The notes under the pieces are model-generated. The model saw only the letters and a list, made by a program, of their open reading frames with translations. It ran no database searches and was not told the origin of the DNA. A program made the position numbers and the translations under genes. 64,000 nt of DNA from Aquanectria penicillioides (lineage: Eukaryota; Ascomycota; Sordariomycetes; Hypocreales; Nectriaceae), in the NCBI GenBank assembly GCA_003415625.1, contig PYIU01000001.1:3596746-3660745 (forward strand), read 5' to 3'. This document shows, one piece after another, positions 46,195-57,049 of this stretch. Each line of letters starts with the position of its first letter. Position 1 is the stretch's first letter.

Positions 46195-47519
46195 TCAAGA
46201 CCGCAGATACTCGCAGACACTCTTCCCCCACCGCACGGCGCTCTTGTACGTCCACATGCCTGGCGCGTTACCCTTCTGCAGGCCTTCCACAGCGTCCGCA
46301 AATGCGGGGCCCAGGCCCTCCTCTTTGATCTGTTGCGCGGGGTAAAGATAGGTCTTGAAGGAGAAGAGAATAGCCCGTGTCTTGGGGAGGCGAGTAAGGG
46401 TCTGAAGTTCAATTCGAAGGAAGGTCTAGAAGAGATTAGTTGCGCCGCAAGCAACGGTATATATATTGAGAACAAACCTTTGTGATGTCTACATCTTCGT
46501 CATTCTCGTACTTGTCGTCACCGGTAATATGGTTTCCTGAGCTGTTGAACAGCTGGGTATGTGTCTGCACCGACCACTGCAAGAACCCGGTATTAGCGAA
46601 CCCCATCCATAGCCGACGACAAACTTGAGGGGACACCCACATTCGTGCGCTTCACGCTCTTTCCCGCCTCCAGCCTTTTGAAGAACCGCTCCATGCTCGC
46701 GCCAATCTTCTCGTAAGACGGCACGGGGGCGTGGATCTCGACCAACGTGCGGCCCAGCTTAGCCGATGGGTCGAAGCCTGAGGGGAAGCAGCACATGAAG
46801 GCGACGGAGCGGTGGCCCTCAGGCGACTCCTGCAGCAGGAAGAGGTCCTCCTCGACCGTCTCGCCCAGGACGCGCAGGGCGGCGTCGATGTCGCCCTTGG
46901 GCACCGTGGGGAACGTCTTACCCGTGACGAGGTTCGCACAGGACGAGTTGTCGCTCGAGAGCTGGAAGATGGACGGGAAGCGGACGGGGAGGTAGTCGGC
47001 GAGGAGGTACATGTACAGCTCTCGTACGGCGGTTTCGCCTCCTGGGACATGGCCATGTACTATGTTGCCGTGGTGGGCGATGAGGTCCCGTCGCAAGGTG
47101 ACGCGGTTCTTGTAGTCTTCGTCAATAGTGATGAGCTCCGAGGGGGTATCAGCTTGGATGGCTTCAAGGGTCATTGCAGTTAGTCATGAATTCGCTAGCG
47201 ACGGGTCCATGCTTGGTCAGTCATACCCATGGTGATGTGATACGTCGGCTTAAAGGGTCGCAGCTGTCGTCGCTGTGCATTTTCCCAGTCAAAGTCACGG
47301 AGGGGCTCGATGGGGATTGCCTTTTCCGGCAGCTTTTCGACTTCCCCTGGCTGCGACTGGTGCTTTCGAGATTGCATCCATCGTTTGGCCTAACGGGGAT
47401 GGTGAGCAATGTTGGACATTGTTTGTCCGGGAGAGGGAGCCGCTTACAAGGGATGTGATGGCCAGGATGGCCAGGCATATAATGGCCGGAAGAGCCGTTA
47501 GTTTTATGAGAGAATGCAT
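46195..47519 (-). CDS. DUF3445 family protein (haem-dependent oxidative N-demethylase-like)
   Basis: Exons complement(46195..46425, 46478..46576, 46641..47161, 47227..47389, 47448..47519) give 362 codons (361 aa). The first exon encodes a hydrophobic anchor or signal (LIKLTALPAIICLAILAIT). DUF3445 (PF11927) landmarks follow in order: PLRDFDWENAQRRQLRPFKPTYHITM, PSELITIDEDYKNRVTLRRDLI, VRELYMYLLADYLPVRFPSIF, LFLLQESPEGHRSVAFMCCFPSGFDPSAKLGRTLVEIHAPVPSYEKI, KRTNWSVQTHTQLF and TFLRIELQTLTRLPKTRAILFSFKTYLYP. Bacterial relatives form the alpha subunit of a haem/FMN N-demethylase; the fungal role is unproven. Introns are 52-65 bp. The intron before AIQADTPSEL uses an AAG acceptor. It appears intact. 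Confidence 0.87.
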
Positions 47520-47745
47520 CCTTATCAATAATTTATAAATGCTTGAAGAGGAGACAACAAAGAGAGTATGTCACAGGAGGTTTAGCAAATTGTGAGAATG
47601 CGAGTGAGGTGAGTGTGAGCGAAGGCTGGATTATATGGACACACACAAAATCATGCCCCTCGGATACCTGCACCCAAAAGACCGATTTCCTATTCAGTGT
47701 CGATGACTGGTCAAGACGTCTTCCAGGTACGGGAATTGAATTTCG

Positions 47746-47766
47746 CCCCCCCCCCCCCCCCCCCCC
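47746..47766 (+). repeat. Poly-C tract, 21 bp
   Basis: An uninterrupted run of 21 C lies upstream of the DUF3445 gene. Its length may be unstable or mis-sequenced. Confidence 0.95.
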
Positions 47767-48080
47767 ACGTCGGAGGGTGGGATGTCCGATATCGCGTAGT
47801 GCGCCTCCACTTGACTCGATAAACCTTGGATATCCGATCTTGATGTGCCGGCGGCTCGCCAAGTGGCCCAGTCCGCAGGGCGTCACGGTACTGACTCCAG
47901 TTTGCTCAAGTAGGAAAAAATAAGTCATTAGCATTATCTATGTGTCTGTGCCGTTGTAGTTGGTTCATCCAGACCAGTCCCACATGGCAGGTATCATCTG
48001 TCATACTCTCTGTATGCCTTTGTACGTACGCTCCCCGCTTAAATACCGTTTTGCGAGATTTCACCATGTGAGGTGATTGT

Positions 48081-49661
48081 CTACCACTCCCACCAGAGCT
48101 CCACCACCTCGTCTCTCATATCTGATATCCTTAACTGGTCATCCATAATCTCCCCTTCAGCACGGCGCTCATCCGGGCCCGGTAAATCGTCTTCCACCCG
48201 GTGGACAAAGATCTGGCGCAAATTCCTCCCCACCTTCTCCGACTCGATGAGACGATAGCTCTTCTTCTGGTGACGATCCAAGGGGTTTCGCATCGGACCC
48301 AAACTCCACTCAAATCCTGGCCATCCATCCCATGTGCCTTCTGTGTGAGTGAAATCAATGCTGTCGGTGCCGTTGGTGTATACAGCAATGCTGTACCCAT
48401 TTGAGAGCACAGTATCGGGCCCAAACTTGAATCGCTGCAAAAAGCAGCTGCCGCAAAAGTCGGAAATCTTGACCATCTCGTCAACTGGGGCATGGTGCCA
48501 TGATTTCCAGTGATGAAGACTAAGCGGTAATCGACCCGACTCGTAGAGACCGCTCAGGTCAGTGCCCATATCCAGCTGGTGGAGGCCCTCAATAACGGTA
48601 AATTTGGTGTCGGTCTTGCTATAGATGCAAGACTTAAGGAGGCCGTCTCCCTGGGGAACATGGTCCTCGGTCAGGCACTCTTCAATGTACGGATCCAGCT
48701 TCTTCAACAGCCCAATGCTCAAGAACGCGCCAGCACCTCCAAACGCCATATATCCATGAAACTTGACCGCATCAAAATTGTCAGACAGGGCACCCATGTA
48801 GGCGGGGACTGTGTGGTCGTGCTTCTCCAAGACTTGCCCCAGGGCGTAGAGGGATGGGAAGAAGGTGTCGTCGTCGACAATGGCTGCCCATTTCGTTTCA
48901 GGTGTCGAGTGACGGAGGAGATCTCGTACGATGGCGAAATGTTGCTCGTTTTGGCTGATTGTCTTATTCCAGGGTCTGACAAGAGTGACGTCGATTCCAT
49001 GCTCGCGGAATTTCTTGGTTACCTTTGCGAATTTGGATTCGTCCTTGGCGTTGGTAATGACTGCGAGGAGGCGCGCGCCCGAGTTGGCAAGCCAGCTCTC
49101 GAATTGGAACATGGACTCGTCGAGGCGCTCGAGGCTGGTAGCGACGCCGAAAATCATGTGAGAATAATCTTTCGTAGGGTATGCCGGAGGGACTTTGAGT
49201 GTAATCGGCTCGCATTGGGGTTCTTGCCATCCCTCACATTTCCTATCCAAGTGGAGGAGCTGCCCCTGACCCACAAGGGGCTGCGCAATTTCAGCAATGG
49301 CCGCTCTGTCGACGGAGCTGTCAATCACTGGGCGAATGCATCGCTTCTGGTAAATGACCTCTCTTGTTAAACCATACGAGGGCCGGCGGAGGTGGTCGAT
49401 GGTTGGTGTGCAGGTGGGAGCATATCGGAGATGCGGCCGATCGGGCCTGTCTTGCCCGAAGCCAAAGGGGATCGTGTAAGGGAGTGACGAGTCTGAATTT
49501 AGGAAAAGGAAGCCAAAGATGAGGAGGAGGGCTAAAGCGAGAGCTCTCCGTCGCTGGAGGGGCAGACAGAACGGCATGGCCCGCTTGGCATGACGGCGAG
49601 ATTGCCGACTCCAATTCTGGTCGGATTTTTCTCCCCTGTATTGGAATCCTTTCACCACCAT
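48081..49661 (-). CDS. GT31 / DUF604-like type II Golgi glycosyltransferase
   Basis: This is a single-exon frame of 526 codons plus stop. A short basic cytoplasmic tail is followed by one TM (ALALALLLIFGFLFLNS, about residues 41-58), the usual type II Golgi layout. The lumenal domain has a Cys-containing stem, then the GT-A-type fold: YSHMIFGVATSLERLDESM, ETKWAAIVDDDTFFPSLYAL (DDD metal-binding motif), GGAGAFLSIGLLKKL and HHWKSWHHAPVDEM, ending near WWEW. These features match fungal Fringe-like beta-1,3-glycosyltransferase (DUF604/GT31) proteins; donor and acceptor are unknown. The ATG at 49,661 is used, though the Met at residue 29 (MPFCLPLQRRR) is a plausible alternative start. It appears intact. 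Confidence 0.88.
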   Translation of the reverse strand: MVVKGFQYRGEKSDQNWSRQSRRHAKRAMPFCLPLQRRRALALALLLIFGFLFLNSDSSLPYTIPFGFGQDRPDRPHLRYAPTCTPTIDHLRRPSYGLTREVIYQKRCIRPVIDSSVDRAAIAEIAQPLVGQGQLLHLDRKCEGWQEPQCEPITLKVPPAYPTKDYSHMIFGVATSLERLDESMFQFESWLANSGARLLAVITNAKDESKFAKVTKKFREHGIDVTLVRPWNKTISQNEQHFAIVRDLLRHSTPETKWAAIVDDDTFFPSLYALGQVLEKHDHTVPAYMGALSDNFDAVKFHGYMAFGGAGAFLSIGLLKKLDPYIEECLTEDHVPQGDGLLKSCIYSKTDTKFTVIEGLHQLDMGTDLSGLYESGRLPLSLHHWKSWHHAPVDEMVKISDFCGSCFLQRFKFGPDTVLSNGYSIAVYTNGTDSIDFTHTEGTWDGWPGFEWSLGPMRNPLDRHQKKSYRLIESEKVGRNLRQIFVHRVEDDLPGPDERRAEGEIMDDQLRISDMRDEVVELWWEW

Positions 49662-52600
49662 AGGGCCGGATCCCGCGATGCTACGTGCCCGGAGGCGTGT
49701 CGCACGGCCGGCCGTGGCGATGTCGTGTATGGTCTTCTCGTGGGTAGCCGTGGTTATGGCGGGTCGCGTCGGTTCTGTCGATACCGGCGCGGATATTACG
49801 TTCGCATAGTAGGTAGGACAAGCCTAGGTCGGGATCGGGGTCGGCAGAGGAAACCGTCGGAGGGGAGGGAGCGGCAGCGAATTCAGGGCCAGATCATGTG
49901 CTTTCGAGGCTGACGGGTAAATAGCGAGCGAGGGGCAAAGAAAGGTGAAGCTAGTTCGGTGACGGCGAGCGAAGCGAAGCAAAATGGAAATGAAGCAAGG
50001 TGAATCACGTCGGGGCGTCTGGCGTCTGATGGCTGATGACGGATGGCCGGTGTCGCAGCGAAAAGGAAGGGGGTATCCAAGCACCAAAAAAACAATTAAG
50101 GTATCCGGGATGGTTTGGCTGGGGGGCAGGAGGCGTAGAAGATGGAAATGAAAGAAGTATTGAGTTCGGCTGGCCAAGTTGGGATCAGTCGGGAGGGTCC
50201 TCGGAATCGTTAGCGGAGGCAGAGGCAGAGGCAGAGGCAGAGGTGAGAGGCCGGTCCACTAGTTCGGTATACGCGGAGTTTTGGGGGTTGCAGCACCTGC
50301 CCGAAAAACCACCACCACCACCAACGGGGAAGGAGGCCGTGGGGGGGGACCACTGCGCTTTCTGCACAGGGGGCTCCGTGCCAAGTTTTAGTGGGTTGGT
50401 GGGGCCTTCTTCAATACGTACAGGCGGACGGGCCACGGAGATTGGTAGACCAAGGAGCGGCCTCGCTAGGGACAGCGTCGGCGGACACACTAAGAAGGGA
50501 AGGGCAACAAATTGGATTGGAATGCAGCAAAGTCTAGAAAATCCCAGAGGCTTGAAGGGAAACAATTGGGCTAAAAAAAAATAAAGAAAAAGGAATGGAG
50601 CGCGGCACGAGCGGATACAATGGCACGATTGGGGAAAGCAGGCACGAGGGGATGCAGGAAGCTTGGGCCCCTGCGATACAAGGAAGATGCTGCACCGCCG
50701 ACAAGTTCTTGAGGCAGTGAGACGGGCGAAGGAAGCGGGGAGCGGGCGACGGCGAGGCGGAACAGAGCGTCGGGACACGGAAAACGGGAGGCGGCGACGG
50801 AGTTGGGAGGGGAAGAAGGGGGAGGAAGCGAGGGATGATGGATGGAGGGATGCAACGGAGCCTTTGCACACTCCGAGAGTGGGAGAGTGAGAGAGTGCGC
50901 GTGCGCGTGCGCGTGCGCGGTTATCTCGTTGACCGAGTCAAGGCGAGGCGGGCCCAGGGGCTCCCATAGGTTTGGCAAAATGAGGTGACGAGTCTCCCAC
51001 GGCCTGTGGTGGAAATATTTGGCTAATCCGGGCCTTTACCCGCTACAAGACCCCCCCCCCCCCCAGAACCCCCCTAGGAGGCGAATAATGTGCATATCCC
51101 GTAGGCACACACGGGCCTCTTCGGACCGGGATGCCAAAAGGGCGCGTCAATAAGAGAGGGAAATAAAGAAGACGGAAAATAACCAGGCAACATTTTAGTG
51201 GAGGCGGTGGCTCTGGCTCTGGCTCATGCTCTGGCGCCGCGATGGAGGAGATGCCCTGTGCCGCCACTGTGGCCCCTCCCCCTAATCGACCTACCGAGTT
51301 CGGTATTGTGCAGTACGGTAGCACGCATCAGATCAGTCTATTCCAAAGAGCTAAATTGGCTGGCAGATTGCTTGGAATGTCGCCAGGGAACACGCAATGC
51401 CAATAGATACCACCCACGCTGTCCCGTGTCCACGCCAAACATTTCCGCCCCGTTATATCCCAGCTTGCTTGCTTGCTTTCGCCGCTTGGCACTTGACGGA
51501 AGCTGATATTTATGTGCGGATAAGTTTACCTACATGCACTTGCTGTACTGTTCTGCATACGTAGTGGTAGTGTACGTGCATTTGTAGGTCGTGCAGGTAG
51601 CTAATGACATGCACTCTGCACTCTTCCCGCGCATTCGATACGAACAATGGGCGCTCCCCGGTGACGTCAGCCCACTTTTGAGCACCGAGATATGAAAGGA
51701 TGGAAAAGGACGAAAAAGGATGCAATCCAATCGCGCCGCATGGCCACCTCGTCGCCGCCGAGTCTCGCGCAATTGGCTCGCACAGCTCCCCCCTAGCTGC
51801 CACAGCTACGTAGGTATGCCAAAGCTCCAAGACATTGCGTGTCTCTGGCGACGAATAAGCTTATGACTGATAGCTACGATATACCCTGCAGCCGCCTATC
51901 AGGTCCAAAACATTTTTCCCACTACATTCTTGCTTTTTCCCGTGCCCGTAGCGTCTCTCCCCCTTTCCACATCCCCAGCACAGTGCCTATAGTTAGCACC
52001 ACGCATTTCATCTGAACCCACTCAACCCGTTGTGCCGTTGTCTCGCGGTTCTAGTCACTACACACCGTCGAAACCAACAGGTGGGACCTGATCGGTAGAC
52101 AACCCCCCACTCTCGATTGGCTTTTTAACCAAGCTTCACCCGACCGTCTCCTCTTATCTCTGTATCAACTTTTTTGTTTCGAATACGGTCCTTGTCCATG
52201 TAGACTGTTTGTACATGATGCAATATCACCAACCCAAAATCTCTCAGCCGGCAAGATGATAGAATTGCTCCTTCGGCATCCAGCCGCACTTACCAACCGG
52301 TGCACCATTCGTTGCGTGGCCATTGGCGTTACCCAGACTATTCATAGCCAACCTCGCTTGGCACAAAAGTACGACCTGCATTGGGACAGGGCTCAACAAC
52401 AAGAAATATGGGTCGACATTGACCTTGGGGAAACTACCCTGTACTCTTCATGTCCAACCCCTTAGGGGTCATAAGAATAGGTTTCCGCTCATGAGTCAAA
52501 CGGTAGGAGAACGTCGAAGTGTTAGACATAGTAATGAGTCAGGGAAAGTCGGTATAGGGTAATTGTAGTATTATGTTAAAAGTATAGAACCCAAAGTACC

Positions 52601-52819
52601 TCCAGGTTTTACTGAGGTGCTATGGTTCAATATGTTAGTTGGCATGAATATGGTTGGCTGAGGTGGATCCAGTCACATCCCTCTCAGTAGTGGAGCTGGC
52701 TGATCTGGGCGCCGAAGCTGCCTAGCTAAGATTCCCCAATGCACAACTTTTTCGGTCGATTTTGATGTTTCCTTTGGGTGCTTCCCATTGATCAAGTTGC
52801 CCTAATATTCATTCATTTT
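49662..52819. other. 3.2-kb gene-poor, low-complexity region
   Basis: It is upstream of the GT31-like gene. It holds purine-rich simple repeats: AGGCAG x5 at about 50,215-50,243, GTGCGC x4 at about 50,897-50,921, and a 14-bp poly-C at 51,051-51,064. Long frames on both strands (for example minus 50,871-50,185) are Pro/Ser/Arg-biased artefacts without domains. The 52.2-52.7 kb part is AT-richer accessory DNA. Confidence 0.5.
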
Positions 52820-52990
52820 TATTTGGACGATTTGGTCCAGTTTGCTATTTTTCAGACATTTATTTATTTATTTTCCACCTTCATCTCTACCTCCCCGTTT
52901 CCCGCACAAGGCATCCGTTTCTCTGGGTGGTGTTGGTGTTCTCCAAAGCGTATCTCCTTCCTCGGTTTCTATCCCCCTTTCAGTGATATC
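52820..52990 (+). repeat. ~175-bp repeat, partner of 17.77-17.95 kb
   Basis: It contains GGACGATTTGGTC, TTTGCTATTTTTCAGACA, CATCCGTTTCTCTGGGTGG and CCCCCTTTCAG, as in the inverted copy. Both copies translate to a similar open peptide (FAIFQTFIYLFST...IRFSGWC), although this may only reflect shared descent. Confidence 0.55.
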
Positions 52991-54055
52991 GCTGTCTTCC
53001 AACTTTTTAGATGTCTAGCTACAGCAAACCACAGAACCTCTGTTGTTCGGCAATTAGTCGCCGCTTTCGCTGAATTCCCCGCCACCCACTAAGCAACTTA
53101 GCGTCGTATTCGTTCTTCATCAATGTGATTCAACTGGACGTATACATAAGACTCGGGGTTTTTGGTATAATTGATTGATTGTCGAATTTCTTGCCTTGCA
53201 AGATTGATGACTTGAGTCTGCTGTTGGCGTACCCACTTACTATAGTGTTGGACAGTTCCCTTACATATTGATGGATCTCCAAGGGCTTGCCGCCTATGGG
53301 TCTGGTCAACTTCGTCTATGATGAAGTTGAGCAGACTGACCTACCTTGAAGGCTTTTCGGCAGACCGGGAAGCAGAGTTATCGTCCACACATCGCCGCGT
53401 GCTTAGGTAGGGTGTCTGGACGCTAAAAATCCTAGGTGAGCCAGTGCCACTCCCAAGAATCCCCCAACGGCCTCACTTGCGGCCACACATCAGTTTCCTC
53501 ATAAATGGTATTTAAAATAACTAGGGTCATCTCGATGCACTTCTAATATATGCCAGTGATGGGGCAAAATGTGCTTAGCAGTGCCACCACTACAGCCTTT
53601 CATCCATTGTCACGAGTGATGCAGAATATTAGCTTACTACTTGACACAATCAATTAACAATTAATAGGAGCAACTGAGAATCAGCAAAATCAATAAGAAG
53701 CACCAAATCCAGTCATTTAACAAGCGCACTTTGATCCGTTGGGCTGTGAAGAATTGCCGGACAATGCAGGGCGGGTGGGGGCTATTGGGATTCCTCACTG
53801 ATGCAATCGAAGCATCTGCCCTGCTTACTGTGCTTAGAATATGCTGGATATCTGTTCTCCCCCACAACTAATGAAGAGGATATGGAGTGCGCAACCCCAC
53901 TAGGATTTTCCGGATGCCATTCGTTGTCCTAGTGGTGGTAGAGTGTGCCGGTAACTCACTACCAACATGAGAACTGCCACCTTTTGTCTTGGCTAGGATC
54001 TGCTATGCATTGTGATTTAGCTAACAAGAAAAGCACCACATGGCAAGAGACATGT
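52991..54055. other. Gene-free AT-rich stretch
   Basis: No coding frame was found that I can support. It is followed by the TATA box of the small secreted pseudogene. Confidence 0.4.
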
Positions 54056-54063
54056 TATATAAA
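54056..54063 (+). promoter_or_regulatory. TATA box of the small secreted protein gene
   Basis: TATATAAA lies about 90 bp upstream of the pseudogene's ATG, at a normal core-promoter distance. Confidence 0.5.
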
Positions 54064-54153
54064 GCAAGGTGAACAGCACCTATAGAACAGTTCCAGACTA
54101 TGCATCCACGTATCTTCCTCCAAGTTCTTTACACCCAAAGCCATTTCATCATC

Positions 54154-54464
54154 ATGCACTTCAACTCTTATATCAATCGCTGTCCTTGCTTTGTTTACCT
54201 TCACCAATGCAGTTTGTGTAGTCTGAGGCTATACAGGAAAAGATTGCACCGGAGACATGGGTGCACCGGTAACGATTGGTTCAGGTGCTATTTCTTCAAC
54301 ATGGAAATCGCCAGTCGTTTTACAGGTATGGCGGTAGTTGCGGCATGTCGCGTTTCAAGGACTACAAAGGCACTCGCTGCAGCGGTACTCCAAAGTCAAC
54401 TGTTGATTTCGGGAACGGCTGCTATTCAGTGAATGCAAAGCGGATGCATGTCCAAAAGAAGTAA
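54154..54464 (+). pseudogene. Small secreted cysteine-rich protein, frameshifted
   Basis: The pieces of one small secreted protein lie in different frames. The ATG gives MHF; one base out of frame follows a signal peptide (TLISIAVLALFTFTNAVC), a TGA, then GYTGKDCTGDMGAPVTIGSG; a second frame change leads to FYRYGGSCGMSRFKDYKG, TRCSGTPKSTVDFGNGCYS and the stop at 54,462-54,464. It would have been about 95-100 residues with 5-6 cysteines, the profile of a candidate effector or antimicrobial-type secreted protein. A TATA box is in place. The lesions (two frame changes, one nonsense codon) suggest recent loss. I recognise no named family. Confidence 0.6.
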
Positions 54465-55028
54465 AACTCGTCATTATAGCCTGTATGTCACCTGGAGAAT
54501 CAGTAAGCGAAGGAGGCAGACGGAGAGGAGACTCGAATTGAGTTATCTGAATACTAGAGGATATTGTCTGTTCAGCTTGGACGTGGATCGGAGGTTATGA
54601 CTAGCTAACTAAACGCCGGCTACAATTGGACAGGAAGAAACCTCTGTTTATATTTCAATATGGTCATTGATTTATACAACCTATTTCTCTGATCTATAAA
54701 ATACGCTCTTTCAATTTATCGTAACAATTACTATATCTGTGATTCCAGCACCATTTTGGGCCCGTTCTATCAATCTAAGATAGCTGAAACATAAAGATAC
54801 CAATACCAAGACCATTTTATTGGCAATGGCGTTATGTTCTAGAAGTAGAATAATATCCTATGGCACCATACTTTAAACAAGCTAGGTAACACGACAACAC
54901 TAAGCACCCCTTTGTGTTACAACGAAAGTATGAACGATATTATCTACAACCAGGCCTTGCAATATATGAGATATATTGAGACTTTGTATTTGGCCTGTGT
55001 ACATCTCTTAGATCTGGAATGTCTGGCC
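54465..55028. other. Gene-free AT-rich stretch
   Basis: Nothing supportable was seen; it is the 3' flank of the NmrA-like gene. Confidence 0.4.
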
Positions 55029-55931
55029 CTACTGAATAACTTTCTTCAAAATCTCAAGGATGACGTCCTCTGTAGTCTGTTTCAATCCAAGAAGCTTGTT
55101 GTCAACCTTTTCAAACTTCCCGCCATAAGGAGGATCCATGATGACGCGGAAGACATATGGCATGACGGACTCCATATCGATTTTACCAGCAGAAATCCTC
55201 TCCTTGGCACCGGCAATCATATCATCTAGCTCAACGACCTGTGGATCCCAAGGCTTGTTGGGTGCCGCCTTTTTGGCGAGTTCCAGAAGCTGCTTCTGCG
55301 ACACGACTGCGTCATGGATGTAAACGCTTCGGTTCTTGGTTTTCTCGGGATGGCTGAACACGCCCACAACAGCATCGCCTACCGTTGCTACATTGGTAAC
55401 GCTGAAGAGGGCATCGCCGCCATTGACGAGTAAAGGCTTGTAGTCGCTAATACGAAGGATGAAGTCACTTTGAAGACCTAAATCCAGGAAAGCGGACCAA
55501 TGCACAAATGTATATGTCATTTCGGTTTCCTTGCATGCTTCGATAAGGAAATCCTGGACCTTAATTTTGTCGCGGAAGATGGGGATGGCACGGGTCTTGG
55601 CGTTATCAAAGTCGCCCCCAAAGTCAGATGGAATGAAGCGCTGGACGCCAACTGCGACGGCGGCTTTGATTAAGGAGATCTGAGCCAATACTGCGAGTGT
55701 TCCGATTGTCGAGACCACTGCATCTTGACCAACCAAGGCAGCTTTGAGAGACTCTTGAGAGGCGTAATTGACCTCCACGACTTGGACTTCGGGAAAGGGC
55801 GCTGCTGTTGCCGATCCAATCCGGACGAGCACTGTGATGTTGAAGTTTCTAGAGAGAACCAGTCTTTCAAGTACGACAGAGCCGAGTGTGCCAGTAGCTC
55901 CAGACACAGCAACATTCTTAATGGAGGCCAT
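55029..55931 (-). CDS. NmrA-like / isoflavone-reductase-like NAD(P)-binding protein
   Basis: This is a single exon of 300 codons plus stop, with the ATG at 55,931. The N-terminal Rossmann motif KNVAVSGATGTLGSVVLERL (GxxGxxG) and LVRIGSA after beta-2 point to NAD(P)H binding. VEVNYASQESLKAALVGQDAVVSTIGT and VQRFIPSDFGGDFDN are typical of NmrA/isoflavone reductase-like atypical SDRs (PF05368/PF13460). Members act either as reductases in specialised metabolism or as redox-sensing regulators; which applies here cannot be told. There is no membrane segment or signal. It is the only intact gene between 54 and 62 kb, sitting beside a broken alcohol dehydrogenase and a broken regulator. Confidence 0.92.
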   Translation of the reverse strand: MASIKNVAVSGATGTLGSVVLERLVLSRNFNITVLVRIGSATAAPFPEVQVVEVNYASQESLKAALVGQDAVVSTIGTLAVLAQISLIKAAVAVGVQRFIPSDFGGDFDNAKTRAIPIFRDKIKVQDFLIEACKETEMTYTFVHWSAFLDLGLQSDFILRISDYKPLLVNGGDALFSVTNVATVGDAVVGVFSHPEKTKNRSVYIHDAVVSQKQLLELAKKAAPNKPWDPQVVELDDMIAGAKERISAGKIDMESVMPYVFRVIMDPPYGGKFEKVDNKLLGLKQTTEDVILEILKKVIQ

Positions 55932-57049
55932 CTTGAATTGGATAAGGGGTAGGGAGCCAATATTTCAGGGAATTTCTGAGTTGAAAAACAGTCGAATCTT
56001 TTGAGAGCGTATTTGGACACTGCCTTTCAGCCTGGATTGAGATTATCGAGGTAGGATGCAATGCCTTGAATACGTTAATGTTCAGTCTATTTTCTTTCGG
56101 TGTTTTCATGGTAAGAAAATCTCTGCGAGAGTATACGTCGCTCCATCTCATTGCATAAGGCCCTTGACTTACAAAGCATGCGATCCCACGAGTCTTCCGA
56201 TGATGTTGGGGGCACTAAATCCGCCGCTAGTTTGGCCGTTAACTCCGATACTGCTTCTAGAGATTTCGCCAGACGACAAATGGCCGCACAAACTTTTGCC
56301 CCAGGCGCCAATCTGCTATCATTTGCAATAAATGAAGGCAAGCTATAACTGGTACTCAGCTGACTCGCCGATATGGGCTTGTGGTGAGCATTCTTCGGCG
56401 ATTGCGCGCAGAGCACAAGTGTTTATGGTCTGCCGCCAGGTCGGCTTCTCTATGCAAATTTATCTTCAATTCTATTTCTTTTTTGATTCCGCACCTCTTT
56501 TAGTCCTGTGTTTTGCGATTAGTGGGAACTCAGAGATTGCCTGTCCCGTATTATTCCTCATACCACTCTGGACGAGCTCCAAGCCTTATTAGCATCAACG
56601 CCAGCTGAACGATGCATTGCGATTGTGATTTTAAATACCATTGCTGGAATAATTTATCAGAAAATTAAGCAATCGAGAGGTGGGGTCCGCTTACTGTGAC
56701 AATAGATAAGGCCTTGTGACTTGTGAAGGGGATGGCACACAACGAGACCTCCTGTGGTGCAGATCCCTAGCTTCGGAGGCGTTGTGGGATGTGGCCGTGC
56801 AACTTCACACTTTCCGTTGTCAACCCATTATCTCCGCGACACAGGGCGGACACACTACTCTTGCTCTCATCCGGTTTTGTGATTTATAATAATTGAAAGC
56901 CACTTAAAACGTAATTTCCAACCTTGACATCTGCTTTAAATAGAGCGTTTCTCTCCTACTTCTTCTACTCAATATTGAACATTCTGGAGTGTCCGAACTT
57001 GGAAATTGTCCTTCTGGTGACCCATCGTTACCAAGTTCTCTTACTTGAA
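55932..57049. other. Intergenic region between divergent oxidoreductase genes
   Basis: It lies between the NmrA-like gene (minus) and the dehydrogenase relic (plus). Frames of 65-110 codons at 56.1-56.4 kb on both strands have no domain I recognise and are not called. Confidence 0.4.

Noticed and set aside
48579..49370. A 263-codon plus-strand frame
   Set aside because: It is fully antisense to the GT31-like gene and is explained by that gene's codon bias.
50185..50871. A 228-codon minus-strand frame
   Set aside because: It is Pro/Ser/Arg-biased sequence from purine-rich repeats, with no domain, no splice logic and overlapping rival frames.
56087..56416. A small minus-strand frame (109 codons) and its plus-strand counterpart
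   Set aside because: No domain and no splice partner were found. It could be chance; left uncalled.
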